64,000 nt of DNA from assembly GCF_026409565.1 (NCBI RefSeq), contig NZ_CP112881.1, forward strand, positions 2,859,501-2,923,500. Direction: 5' to 3'. Below are positions 37,380 to 47,864 of this stretch, one piece after another. Below the pieces are notes generated by a model that saw nothing but the letters and a program-made list of their open reading frames with translations, searched no databases and was not told the DNA's origin. Positions within the stretch are counted from its first letter, which is position 1. Each line of letters starts with the position of its first letter. This stretch comes from Sneathiella aquimaris. Lineage in GTDB: Bacteria > Pseudomonadota > Alphaproteobacteria > Sneathiellales > Sneathiellaceae. Both the position numbers and the translations under genes were made by a program.

Positions 37380-38420
37380 TTATGTTTCCTTGCCTGCATT
37401 CGCTGCCACACGGCGGAAATCTGCATCATCCGATTTCAGTCGCACATACATTTTCTGGGCCGATCTCATATCAATCGATAAAACCGCCTTGTTCAAGATG
37501 GCCTCCTCATCATGCATCCGGGCCAAACGCTGCCAGGCCTGTGCGGCGTGCTCCTCAGGGAGAAAAACCGAGACACCGTTATCAAACTCCAGGTTCCAAC
37601 GACGACCGCGGATCCGGACCGCATTTTGCAAACGGGTAAATAATTCAGGAGATCCCGCCAGAACATCGAACAGCGCTGCGGCATCCATATTCGCATCTTT
37701 CCCCACGACCTTTGGCAAATACCGGAATTCTTTACTGTCCCGCGTTGACACCACAGCCCCTTTTCGATCAATAACCACCGTTTTATTATTCGATTGCCAA
37801 CGGGCAAAGGGGCGCCTTTCCGTTACACGAATAAACACTTCATCAGGAAAACGCCGCATTACTGAGGCATGCTCAACCCAGCCAAGGCTTTCAACCCGGC
37901 GCCGGGCCTCTTCGGGATTAAAGGTTAGAATATTGTCGCCACGAACAACGCCCAGCGCCTTCATCATGTCGCGCGTTGACGTTCTTTCGCGCCCGGCAAC
38001 AGTCACTTCCTGCACCGTCAAGCCAGACGATGTCACCAATGCGTTCGTTGTTTCAGAGATCCATGCTGTCGTTCTGTCTATGACGGAATTCTGAACGATA
38101 TAGTATCCCAGACCGCCAATGGGAAGCGTGACTGTAAGAATTAACAGCGCCGGAACACCATATTTTCGGAGTCCATTCGGTGCCCCCCTTCGTTTTCCTT
38201 TGCGCCCCTGTTTTGGCGTCTTCCGACTCATGGAAAGCAGACTTACCGACAGATTGCGAAGGCCTGCAAAGAAACGACCAACAGGGTGGAAAACGGAGAA
38301 GAACGACGGTGAAGAAGCCGTCTTTTTCCGTTGCTTTTTAGGCCCTGCAGTTTTCTTTTTACGCACTTTGGGCGGCACCTTAACCGGCCGGTCCTGCGCG
38401 GAAACCTTTATCTCTCGCAT
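37380..38420 (-). CDS. ftsQ: Cell division protein FtsQ
   Basis: This is a 346-residue bitopic inner-membrane divisome protein. A long, very basic cytosolic N-terminus (about 95 residues, rich in KKKT and KRRG) precedes one membrane segment (GVPALLILTVTLPIGGLGYY). The periplasmic POTRA domain (VQEVTVAGRERTS, GDNILTFNPEEARRRVESLGWVEHASV) and the beta domain follow. The ATG at 38420 has GAGG upstream and overlaps the ddl end by 13 bases. The long basic cytosolic part is typical of this class. Confidence 0.95.
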   Translation of the reverse strand: MREIKVSAQDRPVKVPPKVRKKKTAGPKKQRKKTASSPSFFSVFHPVGRFFAGLRNLSVSLLSMSRKTPKQGRKGKRRGAPNGLRKYGVPALLILTVTLPIGGLGYYIVQNSVIDRTTAWISETTNALVTSSGLTVQEVTVAGRERTSTRDMMKALGVVRGDNILTFNPEEARRRVESLGWVEHASVMRRFPDEVFIRVTERRPFARWQSNNKTVVIDRKGAVVSTRDSKEFRYLPKVVGKDANMDAAALFDVLAGSPELFTRLQNAVRIRGRRWNLEFDNGVSVFLPEEHAAQAWQRLARMHDEEAILNKAVLSIDMRSAQKMYVRLKSDDADFRRVAANAGKET

Positions 38421-39319
38421 GACGCATCCTCTACCATCCAACGAACCAGTTCTTCAAAAGAAATACCCATATGCGCGGCAATTTCAGGAACCAGACTTAA
38501 TTCGGTCATTCCCGGCTGGGTATTCGTTTCAAGAATATAGAAATCCCCTTGCCCATCCCCGTTCAGATCATCCAGTCGAAAGTCCGACCTGCTAACCCCT
38601 TTGCATCCCAAAACCTGATGGGCCGTCACAGCCATTTGAAGAACTTCGTTATACCGATCCTGAGGCAATGGTGCAGGCATTAAATGTTCTGCTTTTCCGG
38701 CCGTATATTTGGCTTCATAATCGTAAAACCGCCCGAGAGGCTTGATTTCGACTGCCCCCAAAGCCTGATCTCCCATGACCGCAACCTGAATTTCCCGCCC
38801 CGGAATGTAGGTTTCAATCAGAACTTCATTCCCAAATGTCCACGGAATATCTTGTAAGGTTCGGTTTTCATTATCCAGAATAATGGTAACACCGACACTA
38901 GACCCTTCATTTAATGGCTTGATAACAAAAGGCTTTTCATAATCTGCGCCGTCCAAAACCTCTTTTCGCGTAACAATCCGGCCTTCTGCACATCGAAGAC
39001 CTGCCGCTTCAAAAAGCGTTTTCGCCTTTGGCTTATCCATGGCAATTGCAGAGGCCATTACACCGGAATGCGTATACGGAATACCCAGGACTTCAAGAAC
39101 TCCCTGAACGGTTCCATCCTCGCCATAACGACCATGCAAGGCATTGAAACAAACGTCAGGCGCCATCATTTCCAGAACAGACGCAATATTCCGTTCTACA
39201 TCAATTGGGATCACCTCATATCCACACCGTTCAAGCGCAGCGGCGCAGGCGCGCCCACTATCCAAAGAAACTTCCCGTTCAGCGGACCACCCGCCCATTA
39301 AAACAGCTACTTTTTTCAT
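38408..39319 (-). CDS. ddl: D-alanine--D-alanine ligase
   Basis: This is a 303-residue ATP-grasp enzyme making the D-Ala-D-Ala dipeptide for murein stem peptides. Visible are VLMGGWSAEREVSLDSG, NALHGRYGEDGTVQGVLE, PFVIKPLNEGSSVGV (ATP grasp), the omega-loop tyrosine region KYTAGKAEH and FYILETNTQPGMT (metal ligands). Its start ATGA overlaps the murB stop, and its end overlaps ftsQ. Confidence 0.97.
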   Translation of the reverse strand: MKKVAVLMGGWSAEREVSLDSGRACAAALERCGYEVIPIDVERNIASVLEMMAPDVCFNALHGRYGEDGTVQGVLEVLGIPYTHSGVMASAIAMDKPKAKTLFEAAGLRCAEGRIVTRKEVLDGADYEKPFVIKPLNEGSSVGVTIILDNENRTLQDIPWTFGNEVLIETYIPGREIQVAVMGDQALGAVEIKPLGRFYDYEAKYTAGKAEHLMPAPLPQDRYNEVLQMAVTAHQVLGCKGVSRSDFRLDDLNGDGQGDFYILETNTQPGMTELSLVPEIAAHMGISFEELVRWMVEDASCER

Positions 39320-40275
39320 GAACGGTCCTCTTTTTCATTGATCATCGCACCCGTCTCTTTTTCACCCAGGCGCACAATCTCCCATCGCAGCAGCGTGTCG
39401 AATTCCTTGAAGACCCGGCGGCGGGCTTCTTCGGCAACGCTTTCGATATCAGCAGCCGTTGCCCCGCCGTTATTGATCAGGAAATTACAGTGCTTTTCTG
39501 AAATCTGCGCCGCCCCCTTCGACAAACCACGCGCACCGACAGCATCGATCAACTCCCATGCCTTCTTACCCGGTGGATTGGCAAAGGTGGATCCACCTGT
39601 TCGACTTCTGACAGGTTGGCTATCTTCACGGCTTTTGGCAATTTCTGCCATTTTCCGGGAAATACTCGACACTTCTCCCGCGGACAGTTTAAAAACGGCT
39701 TCTGTAAAGATCCAGTCGCAGGGCAATTCGCAGTGACGGTATGAAAAACCGAAATCTTCCGCCGACACCTCATGTCGGATACCCTGACGATCATACGCGG
39801 TTGCTGATACCAGAATATCACTTATTTCATTACCATATGCGCCCGCATTCATTCGCAGAGCCCCACCAATACTTCCCGGAATACCACTCAGGAATTCCGC
39901 CTCGGTTAATCCCTTTTCTTCTGCATAGCGCGCCACCTGTAAATCACTTGCCCCGGCGCCAACACGCAACAGGTTCTCACCGATCTGTTCAATCTTGGAA
40001 AATTCACGCCCCAGCCGGATCACAACACCCCGAAAACCACTATCGCGAACCAACAGGTTCGACCCAACACCAAGAACAAAAACCGGGATATCTTCAGATG
40101 TACTTTTCAGAAAACCGGCCAAATCAGTTTCGTCAGCGGGCTTGAACAAAACATCCGCCGGACCGCCTACCTGAAACCAGGTAACCTTACTCAAAGGCAC
40201 ATCTCTTTTAATCCGCCCTTTTACCTCAGGCAGTGCCTCCGCCAATGATTGTATGTTCACAGCCATTGGGTTCAT
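39316..40275 (-). CDS. murB: UDP-N-acetylenolpyruvoylglucosamine reductase
   Basis: This is a 319-residue FAD enzyme that reduces UDP-GlcNAc-enolpyruvate to UDP-MurNAc. FAD-binding motifs are [12 protein letters not shown] and [20 protein letters not shown]. The core [19 protein letters not shown] and the active-site [20 protein letters not shown] follow; the Ser of that region donates a proton. It is a type II-like, compact MurB lacking the extra loop of E. coli MurB. The start overlaps the murC stop as ATGA. Confidence 0.97.
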   Translation of the reverse strand: MNPMAVNIQSLAEALPEVKGRIKRDVPLSKVTWFQVGGPADVLFKPADETDLAGFLKSTSEDIPVFVLGVGSNLLVRDSGFRGVVIRLGREFSKIEQIGENLLRVGAGASDLQVARYAEEKGLTEAEFLSGIPGSIGGALRMNAGAYGNEISDILVSATAYDRQGIRHEVSAEDFGFSYRHCELPCDWIFTEAVFKLSAGEVSSISRKMAEIAKSREDSQPVRSRTGGSTFANPPGKKAWELIDAVGARGLSKGAAQISEKHCNFLINNGGATAADIESVAEEARRRVFKEFDTLLRWEIVRLGEKETGAMINEKEDRS

Positions 40276-41696
40276 TCTGCCTCCTCTATATCCTGACGGG
40301 CAGCAAGTTCAGAGGGCAATTTGTTTGCCCACAAAGAAATTGACCCGGCACCAAGACAAACGACAACATCACCACTGTTCGTTTCTTCGCGCACCATATC
40401 GGCAAGATGTTCCGGCCCTTCCAATGCCAGGACCCTGCGGTGACCGCGTGTTTTCAGTCCTTCTACATAACTATCCTGACTGATGCCTTCCAATGGCTCT
40501 TCACCGGCCGCGTAAATATCTGCCACGATGACAACATCAGCATCATTGAAACAGGTGCAGAAATCTTCAAAAAGATCCTTCAAACGGGAATATCGGTGCG
40601 GCTGAACCACGGCAATAATTTTACCCGTATAGGCCTGGCGGGCCGCATTCAAAACAGATGAAATCTCGACGGGGTGATGTCCGTAATCATCGATAATCGT
40701 GACACCGTCAACCTCGCCCGTTTTCGTAAATCGGCGTTTCACACCGCTGAATTCGCGCAGTGATTTTTTGAGAGTAACCTCGTCAAATCCCATTTCATGG
40801 CCCACAGCCACAGCCGCCATGGCATTTTGAACGTTATGCGCGCCGGGCATCGGCAGCTCGAACCCTTTCATAACACGGGCGTTGCCACCTGCCCGGTCAC
40901 TGATGGATACGCTAAACCTTGCGCCGCCAGCTTCATAGCGAACGTCAACCGCCCGATAATCAGCCTGCGGAGACAAGCCATAACTAATCAGTCGACGATC
41001 GGAAACCCTTCCGATTAACGCCTGGACCTCGGGATGATCAATACACAAGGCGGCAAATCCATAGAACGGGATATTTTCAACAAACGTAAGAAAGGCATCT
41101 CTTACGCCGTCAAAATCACCATAAAAATCGAGATGTTCCGGATCAATATTGGTAACGATGGCGATAGTGGCTGGAAGTTTTACAAAACTACCATCAGACT
41201 CGTCCGCTTCAACAACCATCCAGTCGCCTTTTCCAAGGCGCGCATTTGTACCATATGCATTAATAATACCGCCATTGATAACCGTCGGTTCCATTTTCGC
41301 TGTATCAAGCATCCCTGCAAGCAAGGAAGTTGTTGTTGTTTTTCCGTGGGTACCGCCAACAGCAATGGCCCAGCGAAGACGCATGAGTTCTGCCAGCATT
41401 TCCGCACGGCGGACAACCGGAATAAGGTTCGCCCGCGCTTCCTTGACTTCAGGGTTGTCGCTTTTAACCGCTGACGAAATAACAACAACGCGGCTTTCTC
41501 CGAGATTCTCTTCGCGGTGCCCAATAGACACCTTGATCCCCAGCGCCTCAAGACGCTCAACATTCGGGTTACGGGACAGGTCGGACCCTTGGACGCTATA
41601 ACCAAGATTGTGCATCACTTCTGCAATGCCGCTCATTCCAATTCCGCCGATACCAACGAAATGCACCAGGCCAATATCAAGGGGAAGCGCTCTCAT
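40272..41696 (-). CDS. murC: UDP-N-acetylmuramate--L-alanine ligase
   Basis: This is a 474-residue Mur ligase that adds L-Ala to UDP-MurNAc. The N-terminal Rossmann-like domain starts [22 protein letters not shown]. The ATP loop is [18 protein letters not shown]. Central [12 protein letters not shown] and C-terminal [10 protein letters not shown] and VVQPHRYSR are MurC-specific. ATGA overlaps link it to murG upstream and murB downstream. Confidence 0.98.
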   Translation of the reverse strand: MRALPLDIGLVHFVGIGGIGMSGIAEVMHNLGYSVQGSDLSRNPNVERLEALGIKVSIGHREENLGESRVVVISSAVKSDNPEVKEARANLIPVVRRAEMLAELMRLRWAIAVGGTHGKTTTTSLLAGMLDTAKMEPTVINGGIINAYGTNARLGKGDWMVVEADESDGSFVKLPATIAIVTNIDPEHLDFYGDFDGVRDAFLTFVENIPFYGFAALCIDHPEVQALIGRVSDRRLISYGLSPQADYRAVDVRYEAGGARFSVSISDRAGGNARVMKGFELPMPGAHNVQNAMAAVAVGHEMGFDEVTLKKSLREFSGVKRRFTKTGEVDGVTIIDDYGHHPVEISSVLNAARQAYTGKIIAVVQPHRYSRLKDLFEDFCTCFNDADVVIVADIYAAGEEPLEGISQDSYVEGLKTRGHRRVLALEGPEHLADMVREETNSGDVVVCLGAGSISLWANKLPSELAARQDIEEAE

Positions 41697-42838
41697 GCCG
41701 CGACCTTTCCGTTCGAGCGAGAGGTCCCGCTTTTAGTCGATTTGTTTAATTTTGCTACCATGTCTGCCAATTTCTGCGCGGCGTTAATTTCGCCAAGTTG
41801 GGCAGATGCTCTTGCCATACAGGTCAGTTTGTCCGGATGGCTGAAAAGATCCTCTAAATGACCTTTTAGCGAGGTCACAGAAAACTCATCCTGAAGGATC
41901 AATCGGGCGGCCCCTTTTGCAACTTCATTCTCAGCATTTTTAAGCTGATGGTTATCCATTGCAAACTTGTAGGGCACCAAAATCGCGGGCCGACCAGACA
42001 CCGTAAGTTCAGCAATTGTGGAAGCCCCAGAGCGGGTAATCGCCAGATGACAGTCGTTTAGTAATTCAGGAACATTATCAAAAAAGGCCGCGAGGGTCGT
42101 TGTCACTGATGTTTTCTGATAGGCCGCCTCGACACGGGCAAGATCTTCTGGCCGGCATTGCTGAATGACATGAAGCCGTGATTGCAAACTGTCTGGAAGA
42201 TCAGCGATCGCCGCTGGTACAACATCTGAAAGCACTGTCGCCCCTTGACTGCCGCCCAGGATCAAAAGCTTGATCGGATCTTTGACGGTGGGTTCAGCGT
42301 ATCCGCGCCCATGCAATGCAATAATTTCCTGGCGAACCGGATTTCCTGTAAAACTCATTTTTGAGGCAATCTCACGCGCACCGCTTTCTGTATGATGGAA
42401 CGATGTCGCAATCTTCTTCGCCATACCGGACAGCAACCGGTTGACCCGGCCAAGGACAGCATTTTGCTCGTGCAAGATCAATGGCACACCCAAAAAGGAT
42501 GCCGCTGCAGCGGGGGGCATGGATGGGTACCCACCGAAACCTACAACCACGTCCGGCTTTAACTTTCTTAGAATAAAAATCGATTGAAGCGTTCCAAGCA
42601 ACAGCTTGAACCCTGCCACCAGCTTGCCCAACACGCCTCCAACAGAGGGGGACGCTGAAGTGACAGGCACAATCTTAACCCCGGGGAAAAGCTGTTCGTA
42701 TTTTTCGCCCCGCTGATCAGTCATCAGTGTAACGTCCATATTGCGGGAGATTAACTCCTCGGCGAGCGCGCGCGCAGGGAAGATATGTCCACCGGTTCCG
42801 CCACTGGCCAGAACGATATGTTTGCGTTTTTCAGTCAT
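41693..42838 (-). CDS. murG: Lipid II synthase (undecaprenyl-PP-MurNAc-pentapeptide GlcNAc transferase)
   Basis: This is a 381-residue peripheral GT28 glycosyltransferase on the inner face of the cytoplasmic membrane. It turns lipid I into lipid II. The N-terminal glycine-rich loop is [19 protein letters not shown], the second is [10 protein letters not shown], and the donor site contains [21 protein letters not shown]. Its ATG overlaps the ftsW stop by one base (TAATG). Confidence 0.98.
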   Translation of the reverse strand: MTEKRKHIVLASGGTGGHIFPARALAEELISRNMDVTLMTDQRGEKYEQLFPGVKIVPVTSASPSVGGVLGKLVAGFKLLLGTLQSIFILRKLKPDVVVGFGGYPSMPPAAAASFLGVPLILHEQNAVLGRVNRLLSGMAKKIATSFHHTESGAREIASKMSFTGNPVRQEIIALHGRGYAEPTVKDPIKLLILGGSQGATVLSDVVPAAIADLPDSLQSRLHVIQQCRPEDLARVEAAYQKTSVTTTLAAFFDNVPELLNDCHLAITRSGASTIAELTVSGRPAILVPYKFAMDNHQLKNAENEVAKGAARLILQDEFSVTSLKGHLEDLFSHPDKLTCMARASAQLGEINAAQKLADMVAKLNKSTKSGTSRSNGKVAA

Positions 42839-43959
42839 TACACATCACCTGAACCCACACGGCGCCGGCTGAATGCCAGCAACATTCCCATCAGAAACGC
42901 CAATGCCAGCATGGAGGAACCGCCATAAGAAATAAAAGGTAGGGTCATGCCTTTCGTTGGCATCAGACGAAGGTTCACCCCCATATTGATAATAGCCTGC
43001 AATCCAAACTGCGTTAGCAACCCGGCCGCGGCCAACACGACGAAGAAGTTTTTCTCGGCGAGCAGCCGGCTTAAGCCTCTCAGAATGACAAAAGCAAACA
43101 GTGCAACAAGAACCAGACAGAATAGAACGCCGAACTCTTCACCAACCACGGCAAAAATAAAGTCTGTATGCGCATCAGGAAGAACCGTTTTCACCGATCC
43201 GTCCCCGGGCCCCACTCCAAAAAAACCGCCCGTTTGAAAGGCTTCCATTGCGCGCTCGATTTGATAATTTCCGCCGCCAGAAGGGTCCATAAAACGATCA
43301 ACGCGGCTGGCAACATGTGGAAACAGGGTATAGGCCATTGCGGCACTGACTATGCCGATGCCAAGGAACATGACAACCCAGATAATTGGCAGGCCTGCGA
43401 GAAAGAACTGTGCAAACCAGACCGCTGAAATAACCAGCGTCATCCCGACATCCGGTTGGGCGAGCAGCAAGCCGACAACCATAACGAAAAGCCCCATCGA
43501 GATCAGGTTGCCAGGAATTTCGTCGCTTTTACGTTGCTGAGCAAACATCCAGGCAGCAACGACCGCAAAGGAAGGCTTTAAAAACTCGGTAGGTTGCAAT
43601 GTAAAACTTCCAAAATGCAGCCAGCGCTTTGCGCCTTTCACTTCTGGGCCAACCAGCAAAGTCGCCACTGTCAGCAGAACACAAACGCCGAAAACAATAA
43701 CCGCAAGCCGTCTCACCCATAAGGGGGACATCAAGGAAATTGAAAAAATAATGCCAATGGCCACAGGCAGATAAAAGAACTGACGTTTCACAAAGTGAAA
43801 ACTATCCAGACCGATACGTTCGGCCACTGCCGGACTGGCAGCCAGCACCATCATTCCGCCCATTGCGAGCAACAGGCCCACGGCCAGCAACGTCCAACGA
43901 TCGACAGTCCACCACCACCGACCAACAACCGATCTATCCAGCCGCGTAAATGTCGTCAT
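42838..43959 (-). CDS. ftsW: Peptidoglycan glycosyltransferase FtsW
   Basis: This is a 373-residue SEDS-family septal polymerase with about ten membrane segments. It polymerises lipid II with its partner FtsI. Conserved SEDS features include KRWLHFGSFTLQPTEFLKP, the LLAQPDVGMT loop with catalytic Asp, DFIFAVVGEEFG and GMTLPFISYGGSSMLALAFLMG. ATGA overlaps join it to murD upstream. Confidence 0.97.
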   Translation of the reverse strand: MTTFTRLDRSVVGRWWWTVDRWTLLAVGLLLAMGGMMVLAASPAVAERIGLDSFHFVKRQFFYLPVAIGIIFSISLMSPLWVRRLAVIVFGVCVLLTVATLLVGPEVKGAKRWLHFGSFTLQPTEFLKPSFAVVAAWMFAQQRKSDEIPGNLISMGLFVMVVGLLLAQPDVGMTLVISAVWFAQFFLAGLPIIWVVMFLGIGIVSAAMAYTLFPHVASRVDRFMDPSGGGNYQIERAMEAFQTGGFFGVGPGDGSVKTVLPDAHTDFIFAVVGEEFGVLFCLVLVALFAFVILRGLSRLLAEKNFFVVLAAAGLLTQFGLQAIINMGVNLRLMPTKGMTLPFISYGGSSMLALAFLMGMLLAFSRRRVGSGDV

Positions 43960-45329
43960 GAACGCTCCCCTTCCACCAAAGTGCGAAACGCATCACCGCG
44001 CGCTTCGAAGCTTGGAAACTGATCGAAACTGGCCGTCGCGGGAGATAACAGGATCACGCATTCCTCATCAAAGGCCTTGGCATCGGACAATGCCGACTGG
44101 AAAGCGGCTTTCAACTCTTTACATTTTTCAAGCTTTACATGCCCCGCCAAGGTGGTTTCAAACTGGTCCGCGCATTCACCAATCAGATAGGCTTTTTGAA
44201 TTCTGGAAAAATAGGGAGAAAGGCTCTCAATCCCTCCCGATTTTGCACGTCCGCCGCAAATCCAGAAGATATTCTCAAATGACGACAATGCCTTTTCCGC
44301 AGCTTCCGCATTGGTGGCTTTCGAGTCATTTACAAATCGAATTTTTCCTTTTTTGTCGATCTGTTCCATCCGATGGACCAGGCCGCCAAAACTTCGCAAG
44401 CCTTTTTCAATCTGCTCATTATCCAGCCCCAAGGAACGAACAACACTAACAGCCGCCGCTGCGTTCTGCCAGTTGTGGACACCTCTCAAGCTATCGACAT
44501 TGCTTATATCAATGGACCAGCCCATGCCCCGTTCAGTCTTATCCGTCAAAATACCGTTCAGCACATAAATGCCGGTTTGCAAAGGACGTTTGGTTGAAAT
44601 GGGAAGCACACGCTGAGCACCATTTTTAAGGATATCCTCTGCCATGAGCTGGCAGAACGGATCATCTGAATTTATGACCGCCACTCCCTCTGAGGTCTGT
44701 TTCTGGAAAATACGCTGTTTGACAGACGCGTAGTGCTGAATATCGCCATGCCGATCAAGATGATCCGGCGTAACATTCAGAATAACCGCAATATCGGCCT
44801 GCCATGAAGGTGTCAGATCCAGTTGATAGGAAGATAATTCAAGAACATAGACCCCGTCTTGCCCCAACTGCGGCAAATCCATAACCGGCGTACCAATATT
44901 TCCGCCCATTGCAGTCTCGCAATTATTCACAGCCAGGATATGATTGATCAGCGCGGTTGTTGTTGATTTACCATTGGTTCCTGTAATTCCAACAACTCTA
45001 CCCGCCTCTTTTTCCTGCATAAATATTTCCACATCGCCGACGATTGGAATGTGGTTCTTCTGGGCTTTTTTAACAACAGGGTGGGGTTCAGGATGCGTCA
45101 GGGGAACACCAGGACTCAGAACCAGGGCATCGACAGAAGACGTTTCAGTGCCACCGAAGTTCTGAACAGAAAGGCCCATTTCCTGAGCCGCACTCCGCCG
45201 TCCTTCATTATCATCCCAAACAAAGACACGCGCCTGTCCCTCTTGCAACCGCAAAGCTGTTGCAAATCCGCTTTTACCAAGACCAAAAACGGCTATTTCT
45301 TTATTTTCAAACGCGTGACTTTTCATCAT
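43956..45329 (-). CDS. murD: UDP-N-acetylmuramoyl-L-alanine--D-glutamate ligase
   Basis: This is a 457-residue Mur ligase adding D-Glu. The N-terminal uracil-binding domain is VFGLGKSGFATALRLQEG. The ATP loop is GITGTNGKSTTTALINHIL. ELSSYQLDL and NVTPDHLDRHGD are MurD-typical, and NDSKATNAEAAEKAL lies in the C-terminal domain. Two adjacent ATGs (45329 and 45326) follow AAAGGA. Confidence 0.97.
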   Translation of the reverse strand: MMKSHAFENKEIAVFGLGKSGFATALRLQEGQARVFVWDDNEGRRSAAQEMGLSVQNFGGTETSSVDALVLSPGVPLTHPEPHPVVKKAQKNHIPIVGDVEIFMQEKEAGRVVGITGTNGKSTTTALINHILAVNNCETAMGGNIGTPVMDLPQLGQDGVYVLELSSYQLDLTPSWQADIAVILNVTPDHLDRHGDIQHYASVKQRIFQKQTSEGVAVINSDDPFCQLMAEDILKNGAQRVLPISTKRPLQTGIYVLNGILTDKTERGMGWSIDISNVDSLRGVHNWQNAAAAVSVVRSLGLDNEQIEKGLRSFGGLVHRMEQIDKKGKIRFVNDSKATNAEAAEKALSSFENIFWICGGRAKSGGIESLSPYFSRIQKAYLIGECADQFETTLAGHVKLEKCKELKAAFQSALSDAKAFDEECVILLSPATASFDQFPSFEARGDAFRTLVEGERS

Positions 45330-45333
45330 TCCT

Positions 45334-46422
45334 TTATCTCAGTTTCAACGACGCGAGGCCGATCAATGCCAGGATCACGGCAATAATCCAGAACCGAATA
45401 ACGATTGTGGGTTCAGCCCAACCTTTCTTTTCATAGTGATGATGCAAGGGTGCCATCCTGAAAACACGTTTCCCTGTTAATTTGAACGAGGCAACCTGAA
45501 CAATCACTGACACGGTTTCCAGAACGAACAAACCACCAATAACCGCAAGAACAATCTCATGCCGGGTTACAACGCTGATCGCGCCTAAGGCGCCCCCCAT
45601 CGCAAGAGATCCCGTGTCCCCCATAAAGACCATCGCCGGCGGGGCGTTAAACCACAGAAACCCAAGGCCCGCACCGATCAAGGCACCGCAAAAAACGAGC
45701 AATTCTCCCGCTCCCGGCACCGTCCTGATCTGCAGATAATCTGAGAAAACCGTATTACCCACCAGATAGGCAATCAGACCAAACGAGGTTCCAGCAATCA
45801 TGACCGGCACAATGGCAAGACCGTCCAGCCCGTCTGTTAAATTAACAGCATTGGACGCACCGACCATAACCAGCATGCCAAAAGGGATATAAAACCAGCC
45901 CAGATCAATCAGGACGTTCTTCAGGAAGGGAATGGTCAACCCCATCGCAATATCGGGATTACTTGTTTTAACAATCCACATCGTTGCAGCAAACGAAATG
46001 AGGATCTCCATCAATAGTTTGACTTTACCGGGGACGCCTTTTGGATTGTGCCGACTAACCTTCAGATAGTCATCGGCAAAACCAATTGCGCCGAACCCTA
46101 ACGTCACCAGCAAAACCGACCAAACATAGGCATTTGTCAAATCGGCCCACAAAAGTGTAGCAGTACCAAGCGCAAGCAGAATCAAAAAGCCGCCCATCGT
46201 TGGTGTGCCCTGCTTTGCAATAATATGGGACTCTGGTCCATCATCCCGGATGGGTTGTCCTCTATGCTGCTTGCTTTTCAGCCAGTTAATGACCATTGGC
46301 CCGAAGATGAAACTGATCATCAGGGCAGTCATAATGGCGCCGCCAGTCCGAAATGTCAGATACCGGAACAGATTAAAAATTGCGAAGTCGTCTGCTAATG
46401 GATAAAGAAAATTATATAACAT
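45334..46422 (-). CDS. mraY: Phospho-N-acetylmuramoyl-pentapeptide transferase
   Basis: This is a 362-residue polytopic membrane enzyme that makes lipid I from UDP-MurNAc-pentapeptide and undecaprenyl phosphate. Motifs are [27 protein letters not shown] (the DD pair), [10 protein letters not shown] and [20 protein letters not shown], and the late loop [14 protein letters not shown]. Ten membrane helices are expected. It is 4 bases upstream of murD and 2 bases after murF. Confidence 0.98.
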   Translation of the reverse strand: MLYNFLYPLADDFAIFNLFRYLTFRTGGAIMTALMISFIFGPMVINWLKSKQHRGQPIRDDGPESHIIAKQGTPTMGGFLILLALGTATLLWADLTNAYVWSVLLVTLGFGAIGFADDYLKVSRHNPKGVPGKVKLLMEILISFAATMWIVKTSNPDIAMGLTIPFLKNVLIDLGWFYIPFGMLVMVGASNAVNLTDGLDGLAIVPVMIAGTSFGLIAYLVGNTVFSDYLQIRTVPGAGELLVFCGALIGAGLGFLWFNAPPAMVFMGDTGSLAMGGALGAISVVTRHEIVLAVIGGLFVLETVSVIVQVASFKLTGKRVFRMAPLHHHYEKKGWAEPTIVIRFWIIAVILALIGLASLKLR

Positions 46423-46424
46423 CC

Positions 46425-47864
46425 CTACACCCCTTTATCCGCGACTGCCGATACGTCTTTGGACCTTGCCTGAACGGCATCCAACACTACTTTCATTTTA
46501 CTTCCCAAAGAACCCTTGATCAAAACGATGTCCCCAGCTGAAATATCGTGTAACAGCGGTGCCACCAGATCATTGGAACTGGTGCCATAACCGGCTTGTT
46601 TAGTGTTCGGAAGAACGTCAAATAAATACCGCATATTGGGACCGCACGCATATACCATATCAATGCCGTTCGCCAAGATATCATTTGCCAACTCAGCATG
46701 AATTTCAGGAGATTTTTCGCCCAATTCTCTCATATCTCCCAAAACCGCTATTTTTCTCCCGCCATGGGGGATTGTATGGCGCCCCAACACACGAAAGGCC
46801 GCTTGCATAGCGACAGGACTGGCATTGTAACTCTCATCAATAACCTTGAACGAACCACCATCACAGGGAACCTCAATTACCACCCCTCTGCCGCTCGGTG
46901 CGACCATCGTTCCCAAAGAGTGGCAGGCCTGCTGCAAATCTCCACCCAAGGATTTCACAATCCCTAAAACGCCCAAAATATTTTGCACCCAGTGACGTCC
47001 CGGAACGGACAGTGTAAATGCATGTCGTTCACCAGAGACATCTGCTGTAATACTGCTGCTAGTGGGCAATAATTCGACTTCTTCAAGGTGAATTGTGGCA
47101 GAAGGTGACTCGCCGAAATAAACGATGTCAAAACCGCCTGTTTTTTCCGCTTCTTTTGTCAAGACAGGACAATGGGTATCGTCAGCGTTAAGCAGAAGAA
47201 GCCCGTTCTCTTCGATACCCTCGCAGATTTCGGCTTTAGCCAGAGCGATTTCATCTGTGCTTTTAAAAAATTCTGTATGGGCGGCGGCAATTGCTGTGAT
47301 CATCGCAATATGAGGGCGAACCATGCGCGATAACGGCCCAATTTCGCCTGGATGGTTCATACCCAGCTCGAATATGCCATATTCAGCGTCGGCAGGCATC
47401 CTTGACAACGACAAAGGGACGCCCCAATGATTGTTGAAACTGCCCACGCTGCAATGGGTCCGGCCCTGCTGCTTCAGAATATGCGCAAGTGTTTCCTTGG
47501 TACTTGTTTTACCCACACTGCCCGTAATCGCAACGATTTTTGCCCGGCTCCGCTGCCGAGACGCGCGCGCAAGATCTTCCATGCCGGCCTGAGTATCAGG
47601 AACCAATACAAGCCTGCGGCAGTACTTCGCTGACAATCCTTCTGGAATATGATCAACGATCGCGGCACTGGCGCCGTTTGCAAGCGCCTGCTCGACATAA
47701 TCATGGCCATCGTTATTCGGGCCTACAATAGCAATGAACAAGTCTTCCTTTTGTACAGAACGGCTATCAATTGTCACGCCGTTTGCAAGCCAGGAAGTAT
47801 CGTCACAGGCACCTTTCGTGGCGGCAAGTATTTCAGATGCTGACCAAAGGGGTTCTGCCGTCAT
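46425..47864 (-). CDS. murF: UDP-N-acetylmuramoyl-tripeptide--D-alanyl-D-alanine ligase
   Basis: This is a 479-residue Mur ligase that adds the D-Ala-D-Ala dipeptide made by Ddl. The ATP loop is [34 protein letters not shown] and [15 protein letters not shown] are MurF-specific, and [14 protein letters not shown] marks the C-terminal domain. The ATG overlaps the murE stop by four bases. Confidence 0.97.
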   Translation of the reverse strand: MTAEPLWSASEILAATKGACDDTSWLANGVTIDSRSVQKEDLFIAIVGPNNDGHDYVEQALANGASAAIVDHIPEGLSAKYCRRLVLVPDTQAGMEDLARASRQRSRAKIVAITGSVGKTSTKETLAHILKQQGRTHCSVGSFNNHWGVPLSLSRMPADAEYGIFELGMNHPGEIGPLSRMVRPHIAMITAIAAAHTEFFKSTDEIALAKAEICEGIEENGLLLLNADDTHCPVLTKEAEKTGGFDIVYFGESPSATIHLEEVELLPTSSSITADVSGERHAFTLSVPGRHWVQNILGVLGIVKSLGGDLQQACHSLGTMVAPSGRGVVIEVPCDGGSFKVIDESYNASPVAMQAAFRVLGRHTIPHGGRKIAVLGDMRELGEKSPEIHAELANDILANGIDMVYACGPNMRYLFDVLPNTKQAGYGTSSNDLVAPLLHDISAGDIVLIKGSLGSKMKVVLDAVQARSKDVSAVADKGV